NCBI RefSeq assembly: GCF_040183065.1
Contig: NC_091125.1
Span: forward strand, 118,282,121 to 118,346,120
Length of the DNA: 64,000 bases
Source: Periplaneta americana
Taxonomy: Eukaryota > Arthropoda > Insecta > Blattodea > Blattidae
Direction: 5' to 3'
Shown: piece after piece, positions 23,501-36,600 of the stretch
Layout of the letters: the number at the start of each line of letters is the position of its first letter
How positions within the stretch are numbered: position 1 is the first letter of the stretch
Program-made: the position numbers and the translations under genes
Notes under the pieces: model-generated
Database searches by the model: none
What the model was told of the DNA's origin: nothing
The model's input: only the letters and a program-made list of their open reading frames with translations

Positions 23501-26457
23501 GGCTGCTGGATTGGATGAAAGAGGTTGAATGACAGAGCTTGTTTCTCATGGCCTCCACGTTCACCAGATCTTATGCCATGCGATTTTTATCTTTGGGGAT
23601 TCGCAAAGGATCGTGTGTATGTACCTCTGCTACCAGCTGACCAACCAGACTTAAGACAGAGGATTGAAGCAGTTGTTGGAACAATTATTCCAGACACACT
23701 GATCAAGGTTTGGGAAGAACTTGCTTATCGACTCGATGTGTGCCGTGTGATGAATGGTGCTCACATTGGGCACTTGTAGCAAAACTGTTTGAGTTGCTCT
23801 TTCCTTTGGTGTATTGTACGTTAAATGTAATAAATACTACAAAACCTTAAAACCCTGATATTCATTTTGAAACACCAGGTATTATATTTACTTTCTCTTA
23901 AGCTATGATCACATGTCGCTGCTTATGCTGCATAACGTTTCTACTGCAGCTGCAAAAGTTACATATTCTGTTCACATATAAGCTAAAAGTAGCATACTGC
24001 AAACTACTTTTCATGTTGCAAAACTCAAGGACTCAAACTTGCAAGCCTGTTCACACACAAGACACTACTTTAACAATTGCAGTTTAATTGCTGCTTTGCA
24101 TCTCTGTATTGATTCTTCAATACATTTTGTGATTATGTTTACATTAGAGCAGCGTCAGCAAATGTAGTACATTTAGTACAAATCGAACACAACATCTCAA
24201 CACCCACCTTCTAGTTCATCTGCACTAGCATGTTCAGCATAAGACGTGAATTAATTAGGTTTGCTGCGATCTCTGCAGAACAGCTGACGGTATAAAATAC
24301 CGACCACTGCATTAGGATTTCAGATGCTGAAACTCATGCAGCAACTTACTTAACATCTGTTTCAATTATGAAATGGAGAACAAAATGTTAAACTACAAAA
24401 AAGTAAGTTCTGCTAAAGCTAACTCTCTCTTATTTTTTGTTGCAGTCTGCATTTGCAAACTCCATTAGCACTTTCTTGATTCAAGTAGATCTGTATTTAT
24501 GTTTCTGTCCTAATTAGTATTCAAAATTGACATTATTTTTATTATAAAGCTGTTAAAAAACGCCAATATACGGTATTTGATAACCAAACCACTCTTCTTA
24601 TAAACAATGTTGGCAACTCTCCTCTTTGAAATTATGCTGCAAAACATTAAAAAATAAATTGTATCATCGTCACATATATTCTGTCTACATTTAGCAACTG
24701 CTACAAATTTATTTTCATCATGTCAGACACTAAAATCTATACATATTATTGGCACTTTTAATCTGCATGCAGCATGAAAAAGTAGTGAACAGCTAGTTAT
24801 ATAGTTGTTACTATTCTTGTTTCACTTGTTAACACATTGCAGTATGCAAGTTATGCAGTATTTTGTACTTTAGCACTGCAAAAATAATGATGTGTGATCA
24901 TACCTTTGGTCAATCGTCTTCTACCATTAGGTTTTATGAAGAGCTCTCAATTTACCTTGGTCTCTAACTAATACTTTTGCTCTGTTTATATCAGTTCCTC
25001 TTCTTTTTAGAAACCATTCCCATCCATTCATTCCAAATTTGCGTAGGTCTTCCCTTCAGTGTCTTTCCATCCAGTCTGGCTTACAATACCATTTTGGGGA
25101 TTCATTCCTCTCCTAGCTGAAGTACATGTCCAAACTTTCTTCAGTATTATAGTAAAGCAAATATTTTATTTCATGTAATGTAAAACTGACATTCATACTG
25201 TTAAGATTTTAAATAATTTCTTACCGTAGTCATGATTAGTCACATTTACAAAGTTTTTTAAGTAAAGCTGCTTTTTCTCACTTCATAACATTTTGGAGAC
25301 TGATAAAAAAAATATATTATTGCATAAACATTTTATAGGGAGGAGTGTAAAAACAAACTTATAAAAATTGTGTGTACTGTAGATTTTGTTAATACATTTA
25401 GACATTAACTGTCCATAAAACTAGGTAGACAAGACTTTTTAAAGAGAAAGTAGTTAAAGTAAAAATTAGATACATTTCTGGAAAGTTCAGTTTCCAGCAG
25501 ATGCCATCAAATATTAGATGGACATTGTATCTGTGGAGTAGATGTTTTCCAACTATTGTAGTATTCTGTGCATTCACGCTTCTCATTACATAGTACTCTG
25601 CAGTTCCTTTAATTCTTTTGTGTTCTCAGCAACAGAGATTATTATAGTGTGCTTTGTCTTCGAGATAAGATAAGGTATTCAGATCTTCTGTAAATTATTA
25701 ATTCTTAAAATGCTGTAGTATATTGTATGTATATGACAGACACGAGAAATATCACTGAAACAAATTTTCAATTATCTGTTATCTTCATGAAATATTTGAT
25801 GTCACTTTGGATGAGATGTATATTATAGATAAATAACCCATGACACAAATAAGAAGTGTTAGTAAAAATGCTTATAATTACCTTTTTTACATTACTGAAA
25901 TAAATTATAAATGTTCTCACTTCAGGATTTTTGTGAAGTATCATATTTACTTGATTATGACACGCCATCAAATATAACATACACTCCAAATTTAAGAACA
26001 CCAGAATAAAAAAGAAAGTTTGGTGACAAATATAACACGCATTCATGCTTACTCATAGAAACCTTCTGTAGGAATAAATTGTTGTCTGCATCTCTTTCTT
26101 TTTCACTTTCATCTTCAGAATTAAATCTGCATCACTATATCCGAGTTGAAATCCGAATTACCGTATTTACTTGCATATTAGACCCCCCTTTTTTGACTGA
26201 CTTTGGAAGTACAGTATGCAAAAATGGATACCATCAATAGAAGAAGGAAGGGAATTTGTCTTTCTGTATGTGCTGTGACAATGGAAGAACTAATGGGACA
26301 AGAGTATTTAGGAGTTTGAGGATAAACAGACAAAAAGAGATGTTTTTCCTCTTTGTGAGCATGGAGACAGTTGGAGAAGTAACGGGACAACAGAACAGAG
26401 GATGATTTCAGAAGCTGGTTTTACCTTGCAGTTTTATGTTGGAGTAGTCTAGTATGC

Positions 26458-26518
<61 letters not shown>

Positions 26519-29382
26519 GTTTGCTCTTAAATTAGGAGAGGGGTCTTATATGCGAGGGGTCTAATAACCGAGTAAATATGGTATCACTGAAATCTGTTTG
26601 ATTGTGATCCTCCCAAAGCAGGCTGTCTTCGCTACCACCTAACATATTGGAGATGAAGTATTTTTTTTTAATATAATATGCACGAAATTTTGAAGACAGT
26701 GATTTTACCGAAAGTGATGTGGCTTAAAATAATTGAATATACAGTATTACAGAAATATAATATATCGTATATCTTTCACCCCATCACTTTCATGGACGTA
26801 GAATTTTCGCACCTGGCAGTTCATTAATATTGATATTTTGTAATATAATGCTTTAGCAAATTGGAGTGCCAAATATGTTATTTAATTTTATGAGAAGAAT
26901 TGTGATTTTTTTTTTAAAGTAAAACTGTTGCAACTGCAGTCAACTGAAACCCCATCAGAGTCTATGTCATTATACCGAATCTCTTCCGTAAGCCCCCTCC
27001 CTATATTTTACCACAGACTGCAGTAGCTGGATTCGAACCTGCAATTTTTAGCACAATATGTTGACTGGATATATCATTCTGTGCTACTCATAGCTACTGA
27101 TCTCAACAAATGCTGACATCTTAAACAAGTATACAAGTACCTAAACTGGTTTAAGTGTTGAGAGCAAAAGTGGCAATATTCACCATCAGCGAAGGGGTTA
27201 GGAGGAAACATGTGTTGTTCTAGCAGTAAGTTGTCATTGGTGGTTTGTTCTGTTGAATACTTTGTTCTATTCAGAATCCAAATATTGTGAGTTACGGTAG
27301 TCATTATTGAGGGCAGTGATTTTTAGGTGACAGAAAGGGCTTGTATAGGATGAGGAAATAAAGACATTGGTCCCATGTTATCAATTTACAGTATATAGAA
27401 GGTCACGGGTCCATTAGTTTTCTATGTGTATCTGTCCATGGCAACTTACAAGTTCGAGATGAACAAAGGAAAATGGTATTAACTAAGCTGAGGACAGTTG
27501 ATAAAAACCAATATAGATTTTATTACTTCAAACAATAATCCTTTTGTATTGAGATCGTGAGTTGTTTCAATTTGCTGCCCTCTTTAGGCTGGGTGCACAC
27601 AGGATCAGATGCTGTGCATTTTGCTTGTAGTGTCTCACAATGCCTTGCAACAACTTAATACTGTCTGCTCGCAACAACTGATCTGCTGATTGTCTGGGTT
27701 TGGAAAACTGCCCTAGCCTTGAAAATGGCATCAAAGTGCATTGTCACTATTTTGGGAGAAGAACAGCATAACTTAAATTTTGAGTAGATTTATGGAATAA
27801 AAGACACTAAATGGGCTCATGCAAGAACTAAGAAGTAACGAGGAAGGTCTAAAAGAATTCACTAGAATGAGTATTGCTACTTTTGACTGAAAGAGGTTTT
27901 CTTTTCTTGACTGAGGCCTGACTGGTGTATGAAAAATTTCTATATGTAGTTCCTGGACATGGCTATCACACATGTGCAGTATGCTGCAGCCATCTGACCG
28001 TCTGCTTGCAACAAGTTCAAGCATGCATCCAATGTTGTCTCGTTGTGCCTGCTCACAACTGTCTCATCACATCTGATTCTGTGTACATCATGTTATAAGA
28101 AATCAATGGAACTCAAGTACCGTCAGACAAATGTTGCGTTACATCACACTGCATCTGATTCTGTTTGCACTCAACCTTATAAAAGCGTTCATTATTGAAA
28201 TCTTATGGTACCATTTAAATGGCAATGATATTATGTTGTAGACTTCTCAGTTCCAAATTTTTCTTTTCAAACGAATTAGAGAGGAGTATTGTGATGCAAA
28301 TTGAGATCGATATTTTAATAATACCTGATTTTAAAAGGCAATTTTGAAATTTCATCAGCCTCCAATCTTTCTTCTGCACATCTGTTTGTGTCCAATCTTT
28401 TCTCCTGAATTTCTGGGTGTACTTATTTCTTATTCAATTCTAATACATCATTTCATCGAGGCATGTGCATTAGAAACATAAGAACATATTCTAGACAAAC
28501 AGCAGCAGTTTATTTTAAGATCTTAGCTTAACACTGAATGAATTGACACTTTACTCGATATCATTTCTAGTGATACTTGTACCTGATATTAAATTTTTAT
28601 TTATGAAATTGAACATTTTTCAATTAAATATGTTTGGGACTTAAAAAAAATCTACTTGAATTATTTGAGACAAGTCAAGTTAGCAATTTATCTTTCATTC
28701 ACTCACAATTGATTGTAACAGATTATTATGTACATATTGCACATTTAGACAAAATAATGATCTTTCTGTGAAAATCTTTCAGGTATATATTGAAAATTCT
28801 TTTTAAATGTTTACTTGTGTAAAATTAACTTATTTTTGAAAGCAGTTATAAAACTAATTTTTCACTTTTGTTAAATGTAGATATCTTTTAGTCTGCATGA
28901 TTCATTCACTGTAACTACTACTATTAACTGTAGTTGTAATCTTTTAGCCTAAATTTGTCTGTATTCGTGCAGTTGGCAAGTTATCCTGCTATTCTTGCAA
29001 ATGTGACATGCACACACATGAATCTCAGATCAGCAAACATGATGCAAATTATGTAAGTGGATACATAGTAATGTGTGAAATGCGGCAGGACAGAGGGACT
29101 GCTAGAGTCTGATTGATGGTGTAAAAAGAAATAAACTCATGGGAGCAAGAAAATATAACTGGATGGAGAAATGAAGTTTAGAACTCTTATAATTACTGGT
29201 TAAAATTTTATTGGCAGCTTAATTAATTATCATTCATTAATCAGCAGAATCTGAAGTAAAAAATATATACATTCTATAATTACAAATTATAAATACAAAA
29301 GTAATAATTTAATAATTAGAGATTCGATTCATGGAATCAGAATCAAAACAATAATGTTTGTTTCCTGTTAGGATCGTAATGA

Positions 29383-29433
<51 letters not shown>

Positions 29434-30559
29434 TATAATTATAATTATAATTATTATAATTATAGTAATTATTATTATTATTTTGAATATGTTCATTGAA
29501 TTACTGCAGACTCAGTACATACTGTGTATAAGCGATATAAGTTGCCAAATTTGTACAGGTGTTACAGAATAGTGTATTGAGCATAAAAAAAGTTCAATGA
29601 AGGTTTTTCCTGCTTCGCAATTCCGTTTTAATATAATAAAATGTGAGTAGTAACCACTAATCGAATTACTGATTTCATTTTTAATCTTAATCTTTGGACA
29701 ACAGCAACAAGCACTGATCATAGGCCTACATGAAGCAGACATTGTTTGAAGTGGTGTCTTTATGAACACTTCATTTTTTCATAAATGAAACTAATATTAC
29801 AAAGCTTGCGAACAGAAAATCCATCAACCCTGTCCATATGTGTCATTTAACTGCAGAAGTTTACTTTCATTCACTGATATCAGCTGCTTAATACTGCTGG
29901 CTCTGTTGGCAATTGGTTCATGATTGCTCAGGTGAGCTTTTCAACTCTACACTGTTATTCACTTTTATAAAAAGAAAGACTTGCCAAAAAATTATTTTTC
30001 CTGGTCAAACGATTGTAACAAAACATAAAATTATTATTCTTTTGCCTATACACATTTGGAATTTTATATGTTCACACCTTTCATTGTCATATTCGGTCAT
30101 TTTCCCACATGTTCAATTATACATCTTTGAATGATTGGACCAGATGTTTTAAATCAGTAATTTTAGTGCCAAAAGAGTAGAATTTGAATTGATGCCTGAA
30201 ATTTTTCAACTCTATGCTGTTATTCACTTTTATAAAAAGAAAGACTTACCAGAAACTATTTTTCCTGGTCAAACGATTAGAACACAACATTAATAATATT
30301 ATACTTCTTTTTGTTCAATTCACTGCACTGCACTACACTGCCTATATACATTTGGAATTTTATATGTTCACACCTTCACACATTTTCAGCTACAGATCTT
30401 TGAAGAATTTGGAACCAAATGTTTTAAATCAGTGGTTTTAGTGCCGAAAGAATGGAATTTGAATTGATGTCTGAAGTTGAAACTGTTATGGTTCTTATGT
30501 GTGCTCTGTTGACTTTCCAGATGTTTTTTTACAGAGTTCTTCTTGTTGGTATATTATTA

Positions 30560-30616
<57 letters not shown>

Positions 30617-33600
30617 GACCAAGTGCATTGACCTTTTACATCTGTATTACAAGAAGTACGTGTTAGCAGTGATGCTACCGGACTGCTGAACTTCAAACTT
30701 AATTTTCTAATTAACCGTGCATTTAATCACAAAACGTAATATACATTTTCTATTCATTTAAGTGTACCCTATTGTCCCTTTCAATTCAGAAGGTTATTTC
30801 ACTTACACCCTGTATAAGTTACTAAATGAACAGACTTCAAGTGACATGCTAACATACTTATTTTTAAGTTACCTTGATATTAATTGTGACAGATTTATGC
30901 ACCAAATAGAAAGTTGACGAGTTAGATACATTATCCAGTATTGTTTCTAATTAGTTTATGTGCACTTCACTTCGCATTATTTACCACTTTTTATTGTTAT
31001 TTTGAGAATGTACCATGATGTAGATTCTGTACTTCATGCTTCCTTATAACTTTTCTCACAAATGTGACATTCTGCCAAGCAAAGAGTACTTTAACCTTAA
31101 TGAAAATTAAATGAGATTCGATCCCAGTTTCGAATTAAGTTGGTTGTTTGTCACTTGATGCTTTGTTCTTCTTTTTTTTAAACATCCCTGCCATTCTAGT
31201 GACACATGATAGCTTACATATGTGTTACACTTGCCTTACACAAATACCGTACCCAGTACTATAAATAGAACACAGGCAGGAGCTTGTGCCTGATGCCATT
31301 TCCAGACAAAAATAGGATGTGAACAGTGATCCATTTCTTTTCTCTATATCTCCGCTTAACAAAATAATTATACAATTATGTAAAGATTCTTTATTGTGCT
31401 TAATTGAATTGTAAAAAATCATACATAATATGCACATCCCACATGCTGCCTGTTGATCATGTTCTTTCCTTATCATTCTGTATTATGCCTATATTGAATT
31501 GTAAAAAATATAGATTTGCATACTGCCTGTTGATCATGTGCAAATGAGAGTGATCAAGTGCTGCCACTATAATTCATGAAACCAAATAATCATCTGAAGT
31601 ATAAATGTGCGTGAGAGAAAAATTTACATGGATATTTCTTTGATAATGTTTGAAATAATGATGATTATGGTTATACTAATAAGAATAAAGATAATCCATA
31701 TTAATAACAGCACCAATAATAGTAATATTAATAATATATAGCAAATGACAATATGTCAAGTGCCTGAACATTAAAATAATTTTTTTTTTCCTTGCTGTTA
31801 TTTATACTCGCTTTAACATCTTTGGTCATATCGCGAGTTAATCTTTGGTTGAAATCCGAAGGCCTGTGTACTATTGTTGAGACTGGTTCTATTGTTGTGA
31901 ACTAGATGGCGACTGTATATGTATGAGTGATTTGTTATGAATATGATTTCGGTGATGAATGAGGCCGGTGATTTTCAGGGATGTTGTGGCCCGAATTTCC
32001 TGGCATTTGCCTTACGGTTGAGGAAAACCCCTGAAAAACCTCAACCAGGAAATTCAACCCGACCGGGAATCGAACCCGGGCCCTCTGCGTAAGAGACCAG
32101 CATGCTGACCCCTACACCACAGAGGTTAAAACAATTATAACATTAATAATATACATTTGAAAAGATCCCTTCCATTGAAAGAAGATTAAATAAATAGATC
32201 TGAAAGAAAGTGTAGTTAGTGAACATGACTAACATTACAGTTCCTTTTTTAATTGGTTGATACACTATCAACTGCAAGATTATTATTATTTTTTTACTTG
32301 ATTATTTAACGACACTGTATCAACTACTAGGTTATTTATTGTCGATAGAAGTGGTGATAGCAAGATGGTATTTATATATTAATATTAATATTAAAGATTT
32401 ATGCCTAGCTTGGAGTCAGGCCAAAAGGGAAACATTGAAGGAGGGTGGTTCGATCCGGTGCTGTGGATTGAAATCGGCGTAGCTCAGTGGTCAGAGCGCT
32501 TGGTACATAGAACCAAGGACCCGGGTTCGATCCCCGGCGCCGGAGCGAATTTTTCTCCTCAAATATTAATTGTCAAGATGATATTTGGCAAGATGAAGCT
32601 GAGGATTCACCATAGATTATCTAATATTCGCCTGACGGTTGGGGAAAACCTCGGAAGAAACCCAACCAAGTAATAAGCCCGAACAGGATTGAACTCGCTC
32701 CTGAGTGCAACTCCAGGTTGGCAGGCAGTGTCTTAGATGATTGAACTACACCAGTGGCTGCAAGATTTTTTTATTTATTTATTCAGTATGCCCCAACGAG
32801 TATAACTCATATGTAGGGGTTGTACAATGTAATTTAAAAAGTCATGAAACTACAGTCTGTGGAAAACATATAATATCTCAAGAATTAAAGAAAAAAAGCA
32901 AAGTAAGAACAGACAGTGAGGTAACATAAAGTTTTGGACAGAAAGAAGAAAAATCTTGAAACCACGAAATAAATAATTTAACTGAGAATTAAAATAAATA
33001 AATCTTCCCAAAAATGTCAAAACGTTATTTAGCATCAGTGGAATTGATGATAGTGTGATGGTATTTGGCAAGATGAGTCTCATTATTCACTGTGGAATTG
33101 CCAGACATTCGCATTACAGTTGGGGAAGACCTCAGTAAAAGCCCAACTCTAAACAGTCGGCCCGAGTAGAATTTGAACCCATGCTCAACACAAGTGCAAC
33201 CATAGAGAAAAAGTATAGTTCACTACCCTGAACTTTGCCAGTTGCTACATTGAATTAAGATAGGATTATTGCTTGCAGGTAATTAAAATATAGGCTAATT
33301 CAGTATCTGCAAGCAGGAAGGAAAAATGTTAAAGATCATCTCTTGGGCTGGAAATAACGAAAACCCTACAAACAAAACTCGCATGTGCTTTACTGAGGAA
33401 ACTATAAAAAAAAGTCATAGGACACATAATGACTAATGAAAAATAGTAAATTTTACTTAAGTGTTGAGGGATTGTTAGAAAACTGAACTTTTTTATCTTC
33501 CTTAGTGAACATTTTTCTCAATAAACCTCTCTACATTTGGAGGAATTTTATCACATTGTACTGAAATTGTGTGTATTAAGAAATCTAATTTTTGTTGCAG

Positions 33601-36600
33601 GATTTATATGTGTACTTATCTGAGAATGAGAAATTCACTGACTTCAGCAATCGAGAAGCTTTGATCTGGAGTGAGAAGGGTCTAGTGTACGGGGATTGGC
33701 ACAGTGGTGCCAATGGAGATGGAATACGTGTGCATAACATTGAGTTCAAAACTTCAGAGGTAAGTGTGAAGTGTTTTTTCGTAACAGAATTAAAAAATTG
33801 AAGGTAAAGTGTCTTTTCTTTTATTACACAGTTATGTGAGAAAGCATCTTTAACTTTTCATTGTACAAAATATGAAGTGTTTTGATGATGAAAATATTGA
33901 TACCGAAATAAAAAAGAAACAGTTTCAGTATTGTTCTTAATAAAGGAATGCTCATCTGCTGTGTGTAAAGCCTTCCTATTAAACATTTTCACAGACTTTG
34001 TACATATGTAATATTTGCATTTTGTTTCAAGCCAGCTTGCCTGAGAAGCCTGGAGATGTACCTAATATAAAGAACTTCACCAAATACTGATTGTGACCAT
34101 TTAAAGATCTTAAACGAAATTGTACATATGACGATTTTTTTACCCTCAGAATCAAGTAATTTTTCGTGAGAAATGACTTGAAATGGTACAGAATAAGTCT
34201 CTGGTCTAACTTACCATTAGCCGAACGACAAGAGCACTGGCTTTCCATGCTGGCAACTTGGATTCAAATCCCAGCTGGACTAAGTGGAATTTGTGGTGGA
34301 CAGAGATGTGCTTAGTGATAAGTTTTTCAGTGGTACTCCCATTTTCGCTCCCAGCATTTCACCATTACTCCATTAATCCATTATCATGCAATGCTATGTA
34401 GTTAGCCTTCCATAGCATACCGAGAGCATTGCCTTTGTTAGTATGCAAAAAAAAAAAAAAAAAAAAAAGAAAGAAAAATCTACAGCTTCAATGTGTCACT
34501 CATAGATGGGGATGCTTGGGTGAATGATGTAAACTCAAATACCAGCAATTGAATAAAAAACGTCTGTTGTATAAAATATTCTACTTCAATTAAAATAAAT
34601 TTGTTTAATGCTAAATAATACTTCAAGCAGTACAATTATTAAAAAATTTACTTTGCTGTGCCTATAGATGTGTGAACTTCTCTGAAATTATGCTAGTGTA
34701 GCAGAGTAGAATTCTGTTTCTGAGATAGTGGTACCGATATGATAAGACGAAACTCATTACACCAGGTGGTGGACATAGATAATGACTAGATGACTGCATT
34801 TTCACATTGTTTATACTTTTATAGATCAGTCAAGTTATCCTCACACACTTACTAGGATCTGTAGATGGACAAACAAAGCTCGTTGAGAATTTTGTTTGTC
34901 ACATGAATCAGTAGAATGTTGTAATGTTATTTTGTATACCAAAAACTTAATGACATAGGATTGCAGCTTTATTTCCTTCATGGAGAAAACACTTAAGATT
35001 TTTTGTCTGAAAAACGTGTCGTTAGCAATAATTGAACCCACATTACATAGGTCAGAGTATACATACTGACATAGGCCTGTTCTTCTGGTTTAAGTTTTGG
35101 TATTTATATAAAAAGGTTTACATAAATCGTCTGCAGAATTAATACACATTTTTAGACATTTAAAAAGTGAAGACACCTGCTAGTCTTGGTACATTTGTCA
35201 TTAGTGTACTGGAATCTTACGCACTTCATCTACCCCAGGTAACAGAGATACCTTAACATTTTGTCACATGTCTTCCACAAAAATTACATAATTGGATGTA
35301 GTTACGCAACAACAGACCAACCAGCAATTTTATAAAATGAGATTTTCTGTGTTATCTGCAGGCAAATAGTTGAAACTATCTTAAAAATACCTAAACACAT
35401 GGTCTCTTATTTTCTACTCTCAAAATTGACTTTTAGTTATTGCTTATTTCTTTTTCCTCTGTTTTGTATTCTGTGACAACAGATCGACACACAGTTTATT
35501 ATTGCAAAATTTACACCATATTTATAATGGTAAAAAATACGCTGTTTGGTGTTATAATTATTTTCTTCCATACCCAGAGTCAGATTTGAACAGAATTGAT
35601 AATTCATTTTTCTATATACACTTTTAACACTTATATATCACTGATTAAATTTGCAACTTCTTTACTGTACTAATATTTAGGATTTACCTTGCTTGACTAG
35701 TTTCGAAGTCTTGCGCTTCATTGTCCAAAGTCTAGTGGAGATCCCGCGCTATCTTCTGGTTTCCTGTTGTGGTGGAGTGTGTTCATGATTGTGTTGAAAA
35801 GGGTGTGTGTTTTGAAATTGAGTTGAAATGAAGCACAAGACTTCGAAACTAGTCAAGCAAGATAAATCCAAAATATTAATACGATAAAGAAGTTGGAACA
35901 GAATTGATACTATGAATACTATGGATTTACAATTATTAAATTCAACTAAATACCTCAATCTCCCTAAAAAGCAATTTTGCTGGTTGGTCTGTTGTTGCAT
36001 GACTGTCCAATTCATGTGTTGCATATGTCTTCAAAATAAATGTGCAAATGTATATGTGATTGACATTGTTCCTGCAACTCGCTAATAAGTTCTCAGATTA
36101 GATAACTTGCCAAAATGAAGCCCACATTTTGTGTTTGAAGGAGTTACAGTATCAGTATTTAATCACACAGATTTTTATACAGGATGAATAAGAAGTTTTG
36201 GTTTGATGTATTCTAGGCAATGCAGAATAATGGCACCCTATATGTGCATGTGTATGTTACTCGGAGGGGCAAATCACCTGATCCTGATGCAGGAAAGGGT
36301 GTGTACGCACCTCATCAGATGGCATACAATAGGAAACTTCTGAACAAGTACAAACGCCTACGTTACACAAAGACACACAACTTGTTGACAGGCCAAACTG
36401 CTGCAACTCCAGAGGAAGTGAAGGTAAGAACGAAATTTCTTGTGTTTTCAACTAAAAAAATTATTTCTTTTATATTACAGTGAAACTTAATTTGTACGTT
36501 TTTATGGGGGACTAAAGAAAAAACGAATAAGTGAGAAATAACTGAAATGACATTTAATAACCTCTGTAATAGCATTTGAAGACTGTAATGGGGAAACAAG

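Noticed and set aside
27000..27060. tRNA-like B box GGTTCGAATCC on the minus strand
   Set aside because: No A box at the proper distance and no repeat partner in the window.
29938..30441. Paired small frames beginning near LLFTFIKRKT as a duplicated small gene
   Set aside because: The second copy diverges in frame after a few codons, and both are interrupted by indels. The repeat is non-coding.
32476..32546. tRNA gene
   Set aside because: It folds as a tRNA but is followed by a SINE body, recurs at 50281 with the same flanks, and the anticodon arm is irregular. Better explained as a SINE head. The same applies to 52497-52568 and the minus-strand heads near 32060-32127 and 60540-60605.
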